A stretch of 9,254 nucleotides of DNA from contig JBBSDH010000179.1 of assembly GCA_038249605.1 (NCBI GenBank), positions 1 through 9,254 on the forward strand, in the 5' to 3' direction. The DNA is from M3007 sp038249605. GTDB taxonomy: Bacteria > Bacteroidota > Bacteroidia > Chitinophagales > Saprospiraceae. Position 1 is the stretch's first letter. Each line of letters begins with the position of its first letter. Made by a program: the position numbers and the translations under genes. Below the pieces are notes generated by a model, which made no database searches, was not told where the DNA came from, and saw only the letters and a program-made list of their open reading frames with translations. This document shows positions 1 to 5,858 of this stretch, piece after piece.

Positions 1-429
1 GCCTACTATTTGCTGAAAGCCGACAGCTTCGAGCTTGCCCGTCAGGCTTTTGAACCTTTAGCAGCATTATGGTCGGCAGACATGTCGGGCTACCCAATAA
101 ATTGCCGCCAATACATTGCCGTGGCACGTGCCATCGTATCGGGCGCCGGCGAACAGTTGAGGCCAGAAGGACGTAATGTTTCGTCTTCGACCAACATTCA
201 TGGTCTGGCTGTGTGGCCCAACCCAGCCGGACAAACGATGCATGTTATCCTACCCGAGACACTATGCACGCTTCGGGTATGGGATCCATTCGGACGCATG
301 GTCGAAACCCGCACGGCATCCGGCGCAATACAAATACAGGTAGAACAATGGCCTTCCGGCGTTTATTACATCGAATCTGTAACTACCGACGGTATGCGTA
401 AAAGCACGAAGGTAGCGGTGACACATTAA
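1..429 (+). CDS. C-terminal part of a secreted protein with a T9SS type A sorting domain (5' end outside window)
   Basis: The reading frame is open from base 1 (starting A-Y-Y-L-L-K) to a TAA at 427-429, so this is the last 142 residues of a longer protein whose start lies to the left. The last ~75 residues look like a Bacteroidota Por/type IX secretion C-terminal domain: a WPNPAG segment (bases 214-231), a V-x-D-x-x-G-R strand (VWDPFGRMV), a WPSGVYYIE strand, and a closing RKSTKVAV strand. In this family the domain directs Sec-exported proteins through the type IX machinery for release or anchoring at the cell surface, usually with its own cleavage. The ~60 residues before it (LLKADSFELARQAFEPL) look helical and give no recognisable catalytic domain, so the cargo function is unknown. 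The gene converges on the HAD phosphatase gene and ends 13 nt before a strong hairpin. Confidence 0.8.
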   Translation, partial: AYYLLKADSFELARQAFEPLAALWSADMSGYPINCRQYIAVARAIVSGAGEQLRPEGRNVSSSTNIHGLAVWPNPAGQTMHVILPETLCTLRVWDPFGRMVETRTASGAIQIQVEQWPSGVYYIESVTTDGMRKSTKVAVTH

Positions 430-442
430 AAGCCTGAAGTTT

Positions 443-490
443 AAAATTAAGGGGTTGTAGCCGGTAAGCTGGCTACAACCCCTTAATTTT
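443..490. terminator. Bidirectional intrinsic terminator (20-bp perfect stem)
   Basis: Arms 443-462 and 471-490 are perfectly complementary over 20 bp around an 8-nt loop (GGTAAGCT). The core is GGGGTTGTAGCC/GGCTACAACCCC, flanked by an A-rich left arm and a T-rich right arm, so either RNA strand ends in a U-rich tail. It sits exactly between two converging genes (stops at 429 and 512), the expected place for a shared terminator. Confidence 0.9.
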
Positions 491-511
491 TAACATTCTT
501 TTCAACCAACC

Positions 512-1201
512 TCACAACGCGCCATACTTCTTCAAAATACCCACCAATGCCTTCGCGTCCTTCGCCAGATAATCCGCTCCCAGGTCCAACAAGCGGTCGC
601 CGTGGCCATGTGGAATGTGACTGGCGCCGAGGAACCCCACCACGCGCAAGCCTGCGCGTTTGGCGGCCATCACGCCGGTAGGACTGTCCTCCACCACCAG
701 CACGTCCTGGGGCTGTAATCCGAGGGTGGTGAGGGCGTGGTGGTATACGTCGGGTTCCGGTTTGGGTTTGGTAACATGTTCGGCCGAAAAGATGTGACCG
801 TCGAGCGAAGAGCGAAGGCGTACCCTGCGCAGACTGCGCTCCACGTGCCGAACGCTGCCGTTTGAAACCATGCTTTTGGGCACAATTACGTTTTTAAAAA
901 TGGCCGGCATGCCGGGAATGGCGCGCAGGGTGGACGGGAAAACATCGCGGTGAAGGAGGTGCAGCCGTTCGAGAAAATCATGCGGCACGTTAAGGTTGTA
1001 TTCCAGTTTCAAAGAAGCCAGGATGTCGCGCTCGAGCAAGCCGGGATATTTGGTGCTGTAGGCCTTTTCTTCCATGTGAAAACCGTGTTCGGCCAGCAAT
1101 TGAAGCATGGTGCGAACGGCAATGATTTCGGAATCGACGATGGTGCCGTCGTTGTCGAACAACAGGTGTTTGACGGCACGGGTATGGTTGTGTAGGTTCA
1201 T
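512..1201 (-). CDS. HAD-superfamily hydrolase, subfamily IA (phosphatase / beta-phosphoglucomutase-like)
   Basis: A 229-aa protein with all four HAD motifs. Motif I is FDNDGT (nucleophile D16, acid/base D18), motif II is MVSNGS (S113), motif III is the lysine in TKPKPEPDVY (K145 or K147), and motif IV is VVEDSPTG (E171-D172). The helical region between motifs I and II (about residues 22-90) is a type C1 cap, as in phosphoglycolate phosphatase, beta-phosphoglucomutase and the YieH/YniC-type sugar phosphatases. It is probably a cytoplasmic phosphatase of a small phosphorylated metabolite; the substrate cannot be read from the sequence. I chose the ATG at 1201 because it lies 10 nt after the batD stop and leads directly into motif I. 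An in-frame ATG at 1267 would add 22 basic residues and overlap batD by 56 nt. It is the last gene of the gldB-batD-HAD operon, followed by the hairpin at 443-490. Confidence 0.88.
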   Translation of the reverse strand: MNLHNHTRAVKHLLFDNDGTIVDSEIIAVRTMLQLLAEHGFHMEEKAYSTKYPGLLERDILASLKLEYNLNVPHDFLERLHLLHRDVFPSTLRAIPGMPAIFKNVIVPKSMVSNGSVRHVERSLRRVRLRSSLDGHIFSAEHVTKPKPEPDVYHHALTTLGLQPQDVLVVEDSPTGVMAAKRAGLRVVGFLGASHIPHGHGDRLLDLGADYLAKDAKALVGILKKYGAL

Positions 1202-1211
1202 GCAGTGTTTG

Positions 1212-2894
1212 TTAACGGAAAGGCTCAAGGGCTTTTTCGAGCGCTTCGGCTTTTTCAACGCAGGCAATGGGCGAAAGTTGCGGCGTCTGACCTGCGTACA
1301 GGGCCATTTCGGCTTGGTTCCAGAGTTGGATGGCCTCGTCGGTGGTTTTTTCGGGCACCGAAAGGTTTTCCAGTTTTTGCCGAAGGATTTGCTTGGACAG
1401 GTCGGCGTGGGCTATGCCGACTTTGTTGGCCAGGAAATGTTCCCAGTAGAGCAGGAAGGCATGGTAAAAATCGCGTGGTTTGGCCGAACTGGCCATTTGC
1501 CGCAATTGTCCGGCCGAACCCACAGCACTTCGCGTGTGAAGTTTGTTCAACGGTACAAATGCCGTTGACGGTTGTTTTTTGCTGCGTTGCCTCCACCAGA
1601 GAACGAATACGGAGGCAAACAGGATGATCGGCAGCAAAACCCAAAGGTACATGTTGTCGAGCGGCGTTTTTTCAGGTTTGGGTTTCTCATCGGGCAAAGC
1701 CATGACCTGACCTGACGGCGACACACGCACTTCGATGGCCTGCCTGGGTTTCCAGGTGCGGTAGGCGTTGCTGTCGGTATCGAAATACTGCCATTCTGGG
1801 GTGAAGCTGTAGTTGCCGGGTCTGGTGGGCAAAACCACATATTCCAAAACCTGCGTGTGTTTCCAGCTTTCGCCGCTTTCGTATTCGTTGTTTTCGGCTA
1901 CGCGCGGTGTTTCGTCGGTATCCAGCCCTTCGGGCAAAACCAGTTTGGGCGGAGCAAAACGCCTCGGATCGCCGTCGCCGTTCACGGTAAGTTTCAGGGA
2001 AAAAGCTTCGTCGGCGCGAATGTCTGCTTTGCCAGTTTCCAGGTTCCATTCGTACCGCCCGACGGCGCCGCAAAACTTCTCTGGCACGGGTTGTGGCAAA
2101 TCACGGACCTGGAGCGTTGCGGGTTGTGTTTGCAGAATGACAGGTGTGGGACCGTACAAGCTGCCCATGGCGCCCGCACGCGGCAGTCCTGCCCTTATCC
2201 GTCCAAGATCAATGGTGTATTCGCCGGCTTTTTGGGCAAACAAGGCCGCTTCGTACAGGGTTTTGACCGCATATTTTTTGCCGTTCAGGGTTTGGTACTG
2301 AATGCGGGTATCGAAACGTTGTTTTTCGCGGGCATAAAACGCGGAGAGCGAGGGCAGTTCAATCAGGTCGACGCTTTCCACGGCCACGCTGGTATACAGT
2401 TTGATGCTGTAAGTCACCTGTTGCCCAACCCATGCTGATATGGTGCTGAGCTCGCCGCTTACAAACACGTCTTCTTTGTTTTTCGGGGCGTTTGAGCCTG
2501 CAATCCTCGCGGGCGCCACTTTGATGTTGAGCCTGTTGCTTTCCACGGTTTTGCCTTCTACGGTTACACGGGCGGGGTCGAAGGTAAAATTGCCGGTTTT
2601 AAGGGCTTCGAGTTCAAAAACCCAGCTTTGGTGCGAGCTGCTTTTGCCATTCACGATGGTCATGCCGCGTTGTTCGAACGGACCGGCAATCAACAGGAAA
2701 CCTTTAAAGTCGGGTGCGATGAAACGTGATGCTCGCACGTTTTGAATGGAAAACGACACTTCGAAACGGCTGCCTTCGCTCACTTCTGGTGAACTGCCGG
2801 TTGCCACGAGTGTTTGAGCCCAGGCGCGGCTGTGGAGGGCAGGCGTGAGGCATGCAATCAACAGAAGCAACAGGATTCGGCAACGGGCTGGCAT
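1212..2894 (-). CDS. batD: BatD family protein (Bacteroides aerotolerance / oxygen tolerance)
   Basis: A 560-aa protein with a Sec signal peptide (residues 1-26, basic MPARCR, then a Leu-rich core, cleavage near AWAQ), a long beta-rich periplasmic region (27-410), one transmembrane helix at about 415-434 (MYLWVLLPIILFASVFVLWW) followed by WRQRSKK, and a helical cytoplasmic tail of ~120 residues. The N-terminal pattern (EGSRFEVSFSIQNV, then FKGFLLIAGPF and a SWVFELEALKTGNFTFDPA strand) is characteristic of BatD. BatD belongs to the Bat proteins, which work with MoxR ATPases and VWA proteins and were linked to aerotolerance and envelope stress; the biochemical role is unsettled. Usually batD lies in a moxR-batA-B-C-D-E cluster. 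Here it lies between gldB (9-nt gap) and a HAD phosphatase (10-nt gap), with no other bat gene in view. Length and domain order are normal for the family. Confidence 0.88.
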   Translation of the reverse strand: MPARCRILLLLLIACLTPALHSRAWAQTLVATGSSPEVSEGSRFEVSFSIQNVRASRFIAPDFKGFLLIAGPFEQRGMTIVNGKSSSHQSWVFELEALKTGNFTFDPARVTVEGKTVESNRLNIKVAPARIAGSNAPKNKEDVFVSGELSTISAWVGQQVTYSIKLYTSVAVESVDLIELPSLSAFYAREKQRFDTRIQYQTLNGKKYAVKTLYEAALFAQKAGEYTIDLGRIRAGLPRAGAMGSLYGPTPVILQTQPATLQVRDLPQPVPEKFCGAVGRYEWNLETGKADIRADEAFSLKLTVNGDGDPRRFAPPKLVLPEGLDTDETPRVAENNEYESGESWKHTQVLEYVVLPTRPGNYSFTPEWQYFDTDSNAYRTWKPRQAIEVRVSPSGQVMALPDEKPKPEKTPLDNMYLWVLLPIILFASVFVLWWRQRSKKQPSTAFVPLNKLHTRSAVGSAGQLRQMASSAKPRDFYHAFLLYWEHFLANKVGIAHADLSKQILRQKLENLSVPEKTTDEAIQLWNQAEMALYAGQTPQLSPIACVEKAEALEKALEPFR

Positions 2895-2903
2895 GGCGTA
2901 GGT

Positions 2904-3962
2904 TTACTTGATGGCAGTTCTGCGAGGTTTGTATTTCGACGCCTCGAGCAATTTTTGGGCGTCGTTCATTGCTGCAAGTTGGGTGAGCGTGGTGCCTGGG
3001 TGGCGTTTCATGTACGCATCCACGATGCGCCAGCCCATCCAGGAACCAACTTCGCCGGGCGCTTCTTCAAAAATGATGGGGGCGTTTGGACTGGGCGTTA
3101 CCATTTTGCGAAATTTAGCAAAATCAACGGAATACAGCAGGTTTTGTTCGAGGATACGGCCCCAAATTTCCTGTTCGTTGTTCCAGCAGCCGGCCATTTG
3201 CACGGCGGTGTAGCCCATTTTCAGACTGTCGGGCGTGTACGGCAAAAGGCAATCGGTGATGTACAAAATTTTGCCCTGGTGGATCATGTGGTCGAGCAGG
3301 CGTTGTCCGGTAGCGTCGCCGGTTTGGTTTTGCGCCAACGCTTTGGCGAGGCGTACGGTGATGTATTCCCTGGCAAATTGCCTGCGAATGTAAGAAGGGA
3401 AAATTTCGGGATTGTAGCCCGGGTAATTTTCTCCGAGGAACATGTCGAGCCCGATGCCGCAAAGACTGTCGCCATAGGTAAACGCGTCGGTGGCGTATTC
3501 CGACACCATGGCAACCACTTCGGGCTGGGGTTTTTGTGGGAAGTAGTGTTTATAATATTGAAACATAGGTTTCAGCTCCTTTTCCAGCCAGTCGAGGTTG
3601 CCGTACATGGTTTGTACAGTGTCGTACAAATGCCGCAACTCAGGCGCCTTCAAAAAACTTTCAACGGCTTGCAGGGGTGTTTCTCCGGGGTTGGTGGCAT
3701 CGTGGATGATGTTGACGGCAAAAAGTGGCAGCATCAACGGGTATTTTTGGCCGAGCTGTTGCATGCCCGTTTCAAGTTGGTTGGTGTCGAGGGCGAAAAG
3801 GTCGCGGTCGAAACGTAAGAGCTTGAAATCCACCACAATGCCGGTTACATCGGGCACGTCGGTTCGTTTGCGTTGTTCGGGCCCGCAAGAGGCTGTAAAA
3901 GCCACTACAAATGTTAAGAACAGCCAGAAAAATGTATAAATATTCGCTTTTGTTGAAGTCAT
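2904..3962 (-). CDS. gldB: Gliding motility lipoprotein GldB
   Basis: A 352-aa protein with a hydrophobic signal segment (residues 8-22) ending in a lipobox-like FTAS-C, with Cys26 the likely lipidated residue, so it should be an inner- or outer-membrane lipoprotein facing the periplasm. Recognisable GldB-type segments are VDFKLLRFDRDLFALD (44-59), LGQKYPLMLPLFAVNI (70-85), YFPQKPQP, GIGLDMFLGENYPGY (169-183), the DHMIHQGKILYITDCLLP helix (224-241) and the C-terminal GSWMGWRIVDAYMKRHP (306-322). GldB was defined as essential for gliding in Flavobacterium; its molecular role is unknown and homologs occur in non-gliding Bacteroidota. The DHMIH segment resembles a degenerate HExxH, so protease activity is not supported. 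I chose the ATG at 3962. The longer start at 4031 would overlap the divergent gene and put a second hydrophobic stretch before the signal peptide. It leads the gldB-batD-HAD operon. A weak -7-like TAGTTTTT (3999-3992, minus strand) lies 30 nt before the start. Confidence 0.87.
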   Translation of the reverse strand: MTSTKANIYTFFWLFLTFVVAFTASCGPEQRKRTDVPDVTGIVVDFKLLRFDRDLFALDTNQLETGMQQLGQKYPLMLPLFAVNIIHDATNPGETPLQAVESFLKAPELRHLYDTVQTMYGNLDWLEKELKPMFQYYKHYFPQKPQPEVVAMVSEYATDAFTYGDSLCGIGLDMFLGENYPGYNPEIFPSYIRRQFAREYITVRLAKALAQNQTGDATGQRLLDHMIHQGKILYITDCLLPYTPDSLKMGYTAVQMAGCWNNEQEIWGRILEQNLLYSVDFAKFRKMVTPSPNAPIIFEEAPGEVGSWMGWRIVDAYMKRHPGTTLTQLAAMNDAQKLLEASKYKPRRTAIK

Positions 3963-4005
3963 TGAAAAAAACAGCGATTTTAGCGCCGCAAAAAAACTAC
4001 ACAAC

Positions 4006-4782
4006 ATGAAAAAAATTGCCCTTTCTATCACCTTTTTATGCCTTGCATGGTTTCAGGTTACCGCGCAGGAAATTCAATATGGCACTCCCTCAAGCTCAAG
4101 CCAGGCCGATCTGCCGTTCCGTTTTGGTCTTCATGTGAGTCCAACTTGGTCGTGGATGAACACCGACGACAAAAACCTTGAAGGCACCCAATCGAATACG
4201 GGTGTAAAGTTCGGTGTTATGGCTGAACAAAATTTTGGAAAAAACTATGCGCTTACCGCTGGGTTGGGTTTGAGTTTCAACCAAGGCGGATTCATCATCA
4301 ACAATTACGAAAAAGCCATCCTCTGGCCCAATTCCGACCTGAGCAACAGCAAGTACGATACGGTATCGATGGGCGCTAAAATGCACTACCGACTTGCTTA
4401 TGTAGAAATGCCCTTTGGATTAAAAATGCGCGGCAGTTTGGGGCAGGATCGTGCCTTGAGGTTTTACGCCGAGATCCCCATTTTCACCATAGGTTTCTCA
4501 TCGTCCCAAAAAGGTGACATCTCAGGCAATGCCAATGGCGATACCGAAGACGAAGACATTAAAAAAGACATCAACAAGTTTGCTTTGTCGTGGGGCCTCG
4601 GGGGCGGCATCGAACTTGATCTTGGCCAAAACTCCACGCTCATCGGTGGCCTCACTTTTCAGCAGCAGTTACTCGACGTCACGAAAGACGACGGAGATAT
4701 CCTGCGCGACGGCGTTTTCCAGGAAGAAGACTCCGCAGCGCACATCGGCATGATCGCTTTGAAAATTGGAATTTTATTCTAG
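4006..4782 (+). CDS. Outer-membrane beta-barrel protein (PorT / OMP_b-brl_2-like)
   Basis: A 258-aa protein with a clear signal peptide (MKKIALSITFLCLAWFQVTA, cleavage before Gln21) and a mature part made of alternating amphipathic strands: FRFGLHVSPTWSW (38-50), GVKFGVMAEQNF (66-77), YALTAGLGLSFNQGGF (81-96), YRLAYVEMPFGLKM (128-141), RFYAEIPIFTIGFS (152-165), ALSWGLGGGIELDLG (193-207), TLIGGLTFQQQLLDV (211-225). It ends ALKIGILF, with the terminal aromatic residue typical of outer-membrane barrels. The LAYVEMPFGLKMR segment is typical of Bacteroidota porin-family/PorT-like barrels of roughly eight strands. An acidic stretch (GNANGDTEDEDIKKDIN, 174-190) is probably an extracellular or periplasmic loop. 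PorT itself is part of T9SS, but this is a large paralogous family, so a T9SS role is not implied. It is transcribed divergently from gldB and ends at an inverted repeat facing an arsR-type gene. Confidence 0.82.
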   Translation: MKKIALSITFLCLAWFQVTAQEIQYGTPSSSSQADLPFRFGLHVSPTWSWMNTDDKNLEGTQSNTGVKFGVMAEQNFGKNYALTAGLGLSFNQGGFIINNYEKAILWPNSDLSNSKYDTVSMGAKMHYRLAYVEMPFGLKMRGSLGQDRALRFYAEIPIFTIGFSSSQKGDISGNANGDTEDEDIKKDINKFALSWGLGGGIELDLGQNSTLIGGLTFQQQLLDVTKDDGDILRDGVFQEEDSAAHIGMIALKIGILF

Positions 4783-4798
4783 CAAAAAGCAAAAAGTA

Positions 4799-4866
4799 GG
4801 AAACGGAAAGTAAAATACCCAATTATTTGTTATTCAATCGATGGGGTGTTTTACTTTCTGCTTTCC
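4799..4866. terminator. Imperfect inverted repeat between converging genes, probable terminator
   Basis: Left arm 4799-4820 and right arm 4844-4866 pair with a core GAAAGTAAAA-x-ACCC (one T·G wobble), an outer GGAAA/TTTCC and a small internal mismatch, around a 23-nt AT-rich loop. It fills most of the 89-nt gap between the barrel gene (stop 4782) and the ArsR-type gene (stop 4872). The stem is long but AT-rich and lacks a clean U-tract, so it is a weaker terminator than those at 443-490 and 5273-5318. The left arm belongs to a purine-rich tract of AAAGCAAAAAG/GGAAA units that begins at 4784. Confidence 0.55.
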
Positions 4867-4871
4867 GCTTT

Positions 4872-5168
4872 CTAAGCCAACCTTTTCACGCTGTGTGTAG
4901 CTTCCAGCCTTGGATAATTAAGCATGTAGTAGATGAATTTTCCGCGTCGTTCTGTTTGCACCAGTCCTGCATTCCGGAGAATGCGCAGGTGTTGTGAGGT
5001 AACGGATTGCTCAAGCTGCAGTGCACTGAAAATGTCGTGAACGCAGAGGGAATCATTGCTGTCGATCAAACTAATCATACGCAAACGCAGGGGGTGCGCA
5101 AGAGCACGCATCAATTCGCACGAGAATTGAAGCTTTTGGCTATCAAAATAGGCTTTGGACTGATTCAT
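4872..5168 (-). CDS. ArsR-family winged-helix transcriptional regulator (copy 1)
   Basis: A 98-aa protein, the usual ArsR/SmtB size. The order is an N-terminal helix with LMRALAHPLRLRMISLI (19-35), the DSLCVHDIFSALQL helix (39-52), the recognition helix EQSVTSQHLRILRNAGLV (53-70) and the beta-wing QTERRGKFIYYMLN (71-84). ArsR/SmtB proteins are dimeric repressors, often of their own gene, released by metals, thiols or other signals. The classic alpha-3 metal site ELCVCDL is only partly present: Cys42-Val43-His44 occupies that place, and Cys17 is the only other cysteine. The C-terminal DxHHx10HxxH site is absent. The inducer therefore cannot be assigned, although a Cys/His site or a thiol switch is possible. 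The gene is alone, with the terminator of copy 2 upstream and a converging barrel gene downstream. No transporter or detoxification gene is adjacent. Confidence 0.88.
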   Translation of the reverse strand: MNQSKAYFDSQKLQFSCELMRALAHPLRLRMISLIDSNDSLCVHDIFSALQLEQSVTSQHLRILRNAGLVQTERRGKFIYYMLNYPRLEATHSVKRLA

Positions 5169-5231
5169 GGGGTGGTTTGGGGTAAATCATGGAAGTATAC
5201 TGTTATGAAGTCAACCAATCGTATCTCTTAG

Positions 5232-5264
5232 CAAATGTGCTTATATAATATTTAATTTTTGCAA
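5232..5264 (-). promoter_or_regulatory. Possible promoter of ArsR copy 1
   Basis: On the minus strand CACATTTG (5239-5232) matches the Bacteroidota -7 consensus TAnnTTTG except for the first base. A TTG (5264-5262) lies 22 nt farther upstream. The spacer is very AT-rich (TTATATAATATTTAA on the + strand). The element is 64 nt before the ATG at 5168, and no better match was seen in the gap. The match is imperfect, so this is tentative. Confidence 0.25.
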
Positions 5265-5272
5265 AAAAAGCA

Positions 5273-5318
5273 AAAAAAATGCTGCACAAACAACTTTAAG
5301 TTCGTGCAGCATTTTTTT
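5273..5318 (-). terminator. Intrinsic terminator of ArsR copy 2
   Basis: Arms 5273-5287 and 5304-5318 pair perfectly over 15 bp, with core TGCTGCAC/GTGCAGCA. The A7 tract on one side and T7 tract on the other give either strand a U-run. The loop contains an extra small dyad, AACTT-T-AAGTT. It lies 20 nt after the stop of ArsR copy 2 at 5339, so read-through into copy 1 should be limited and the two regulators are probably separate transcription units. Confidence 0.85.
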
Positions 5319-5338
5319 CGCTTTATTGGTACTTCAAA

Positions 5339-5677
5339 TCAGATCGCCAGTTCTTCCACCAAACGGGAAATTTGGTTCAGGCGTTCTTTGTCGATGCCAT
5401 AGTAGATGAACTTACCCTGACGATCGGTGGATACTACGCCGGCCTTGCGCAAAATGGCAAGATGTTGGCTTGCAACACTCTGCTCCAGACGAAGTTTGAT
5501 GTAGATGTCCGTAACTGTCATGCGCTCATTTTCTTCCAAAAGGTCGATAATGCGCTGGCGCAGTTTGTGGTTGATCGCGCGCAAAACCAGTACGGCTTTG
5601 CGCAGTTCGATGTAGTCAAGCTGGATATCTTTCTTTCCCTTCGTAAGAACTACCGGCTCAGTTTTCGCTTTTCTCAT
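5339..5677 (-). CDS. ArsR-family winged-helix transcriptional regulator (copy 2)
   Basis: A 112-aa protein with a basic N-terminal extension (MRKAKTEPVVLTKGKKD), a helix VLRAINHKLRQRIIDLL (31-47), RMTVTDIYIKLRL (52-64), the recognition helix EQSVASQHLAILRKAGVV (65-82), a beta-wing STDRQGKFIYYGID (83-96) and a C-terminal dimerisation helix. It contains no cysteine, so the usual thiolate metal sites and Cys-based redox or persulfide sensing are excluded. It shares the pattern EQSV-x-SQHL-x-ILR-x-AG-x-V...GKFIYY with copy 1 and is probably a diverged paralog. I chose the ATG at 5677. An upstream in-frame start at 5713 would add 12 residues (MICNRLLFKTFN) that do not resemble the family. The region upstream holds two possible promoters and several dyads, as expected for an autoregulated repressor. 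No target gene is adjacent apart from tsaB upstream on the same strand. Confidence 0.87.
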   Translation of the reverse strand: MRKAKTEPVVLTKGKKDIQLDYIELRKAVLVLRAINHKLRQRIIDLLEENERMTVTDIYIKLRLEQSVASQHLAILRKAGVVSTDRQGKFIYYGIDKERLNQISRLVEELAI

Positions 5678-5700
5678 ATTAAATGTTTTAAATAGTAAAC

Positions 5701-5814
5701 GATTGCAAATCAATCATTGGATTATTGTGACGAAAATCATGCCAGTTTGATACATCAAAAAATGACATTTAAATTTTCGCTAACGCATAAAAGCTTTTAA
5801 ACAAGACAAAAATA
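5701..5814 (-). promoter_or_regulatory. Candidate promoters and operator-like dyads upstream of ArsR copy 2
   Basis: The 181-nt gap 5678-5858 contains two -7-like elements on the minus strand. One is TATTTTTG (5814-5807), an exact TAnnTTTG match 130 nt before the ATG. The other is TTGATTTG (5713-5706), with one mismatch, 29 nt before it. Between and over them lie short perfect dyads: TAAAAGCTTTTA (5788-5799), TTTGAT-AC-ATCAAA (5746-5759), and GATTG-CAAAT-CAATC (5701-5715), which overlaps the proximal element. ArsR dimers bind such dyads near promoters, but AT-rich DNA yields short palindromes by chance. A weak AT-only stem (5819-5826 with 5850-5857) just after the tsaB stop is the only terminator-like structure for mnmA-tsaB. 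Confidence 0.35.
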
Positions 5815-5858
5815 CAACAAATAAATGGCTTATCGAAGGATTATGGCATATTTATTTC

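Noticed and set aside
1202..1267. Upstream extension of the HAD phosphatase to an ATG at 1267
   Set aside because: It adds 22 basic residues unrelated to the fold and overlaps batD by 56 nt; the ATG at 1201 is spaced as expected in the operon.
2814..3818. 334-codon open frame on the + strand opposite gldB
   Set aside because: It lies antisense across gldB and the batD start and resembles no family; gldB has a signal peptide, lipobox and family motifs.
3963..4031. Upstream extension of gldB to an ATG at 4031
   Set aside because: It would overlap the divergent barrel gene and place an extra hydrophobic stretch before the lipoprotein signal; the ATG at 3962 gives a normal signal peptide.
5169..5231. 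AGTATACT palindrome (5194-5201) as an operator of ArsR copy 1
   Set aside because: Only 8 bp, not extended by flanking symmetry, and not shared with the dyads upstream of copy 2.
5819..5857. AT-only inverted repeat AAATAAAT...ATTTATTT after tsaB as a terminator
   Set aside because: The 8-bp stem has no G or C and a 23-nt loop, too weak to call alone; it is mentioned with the upstream region of ArsR copy 2.
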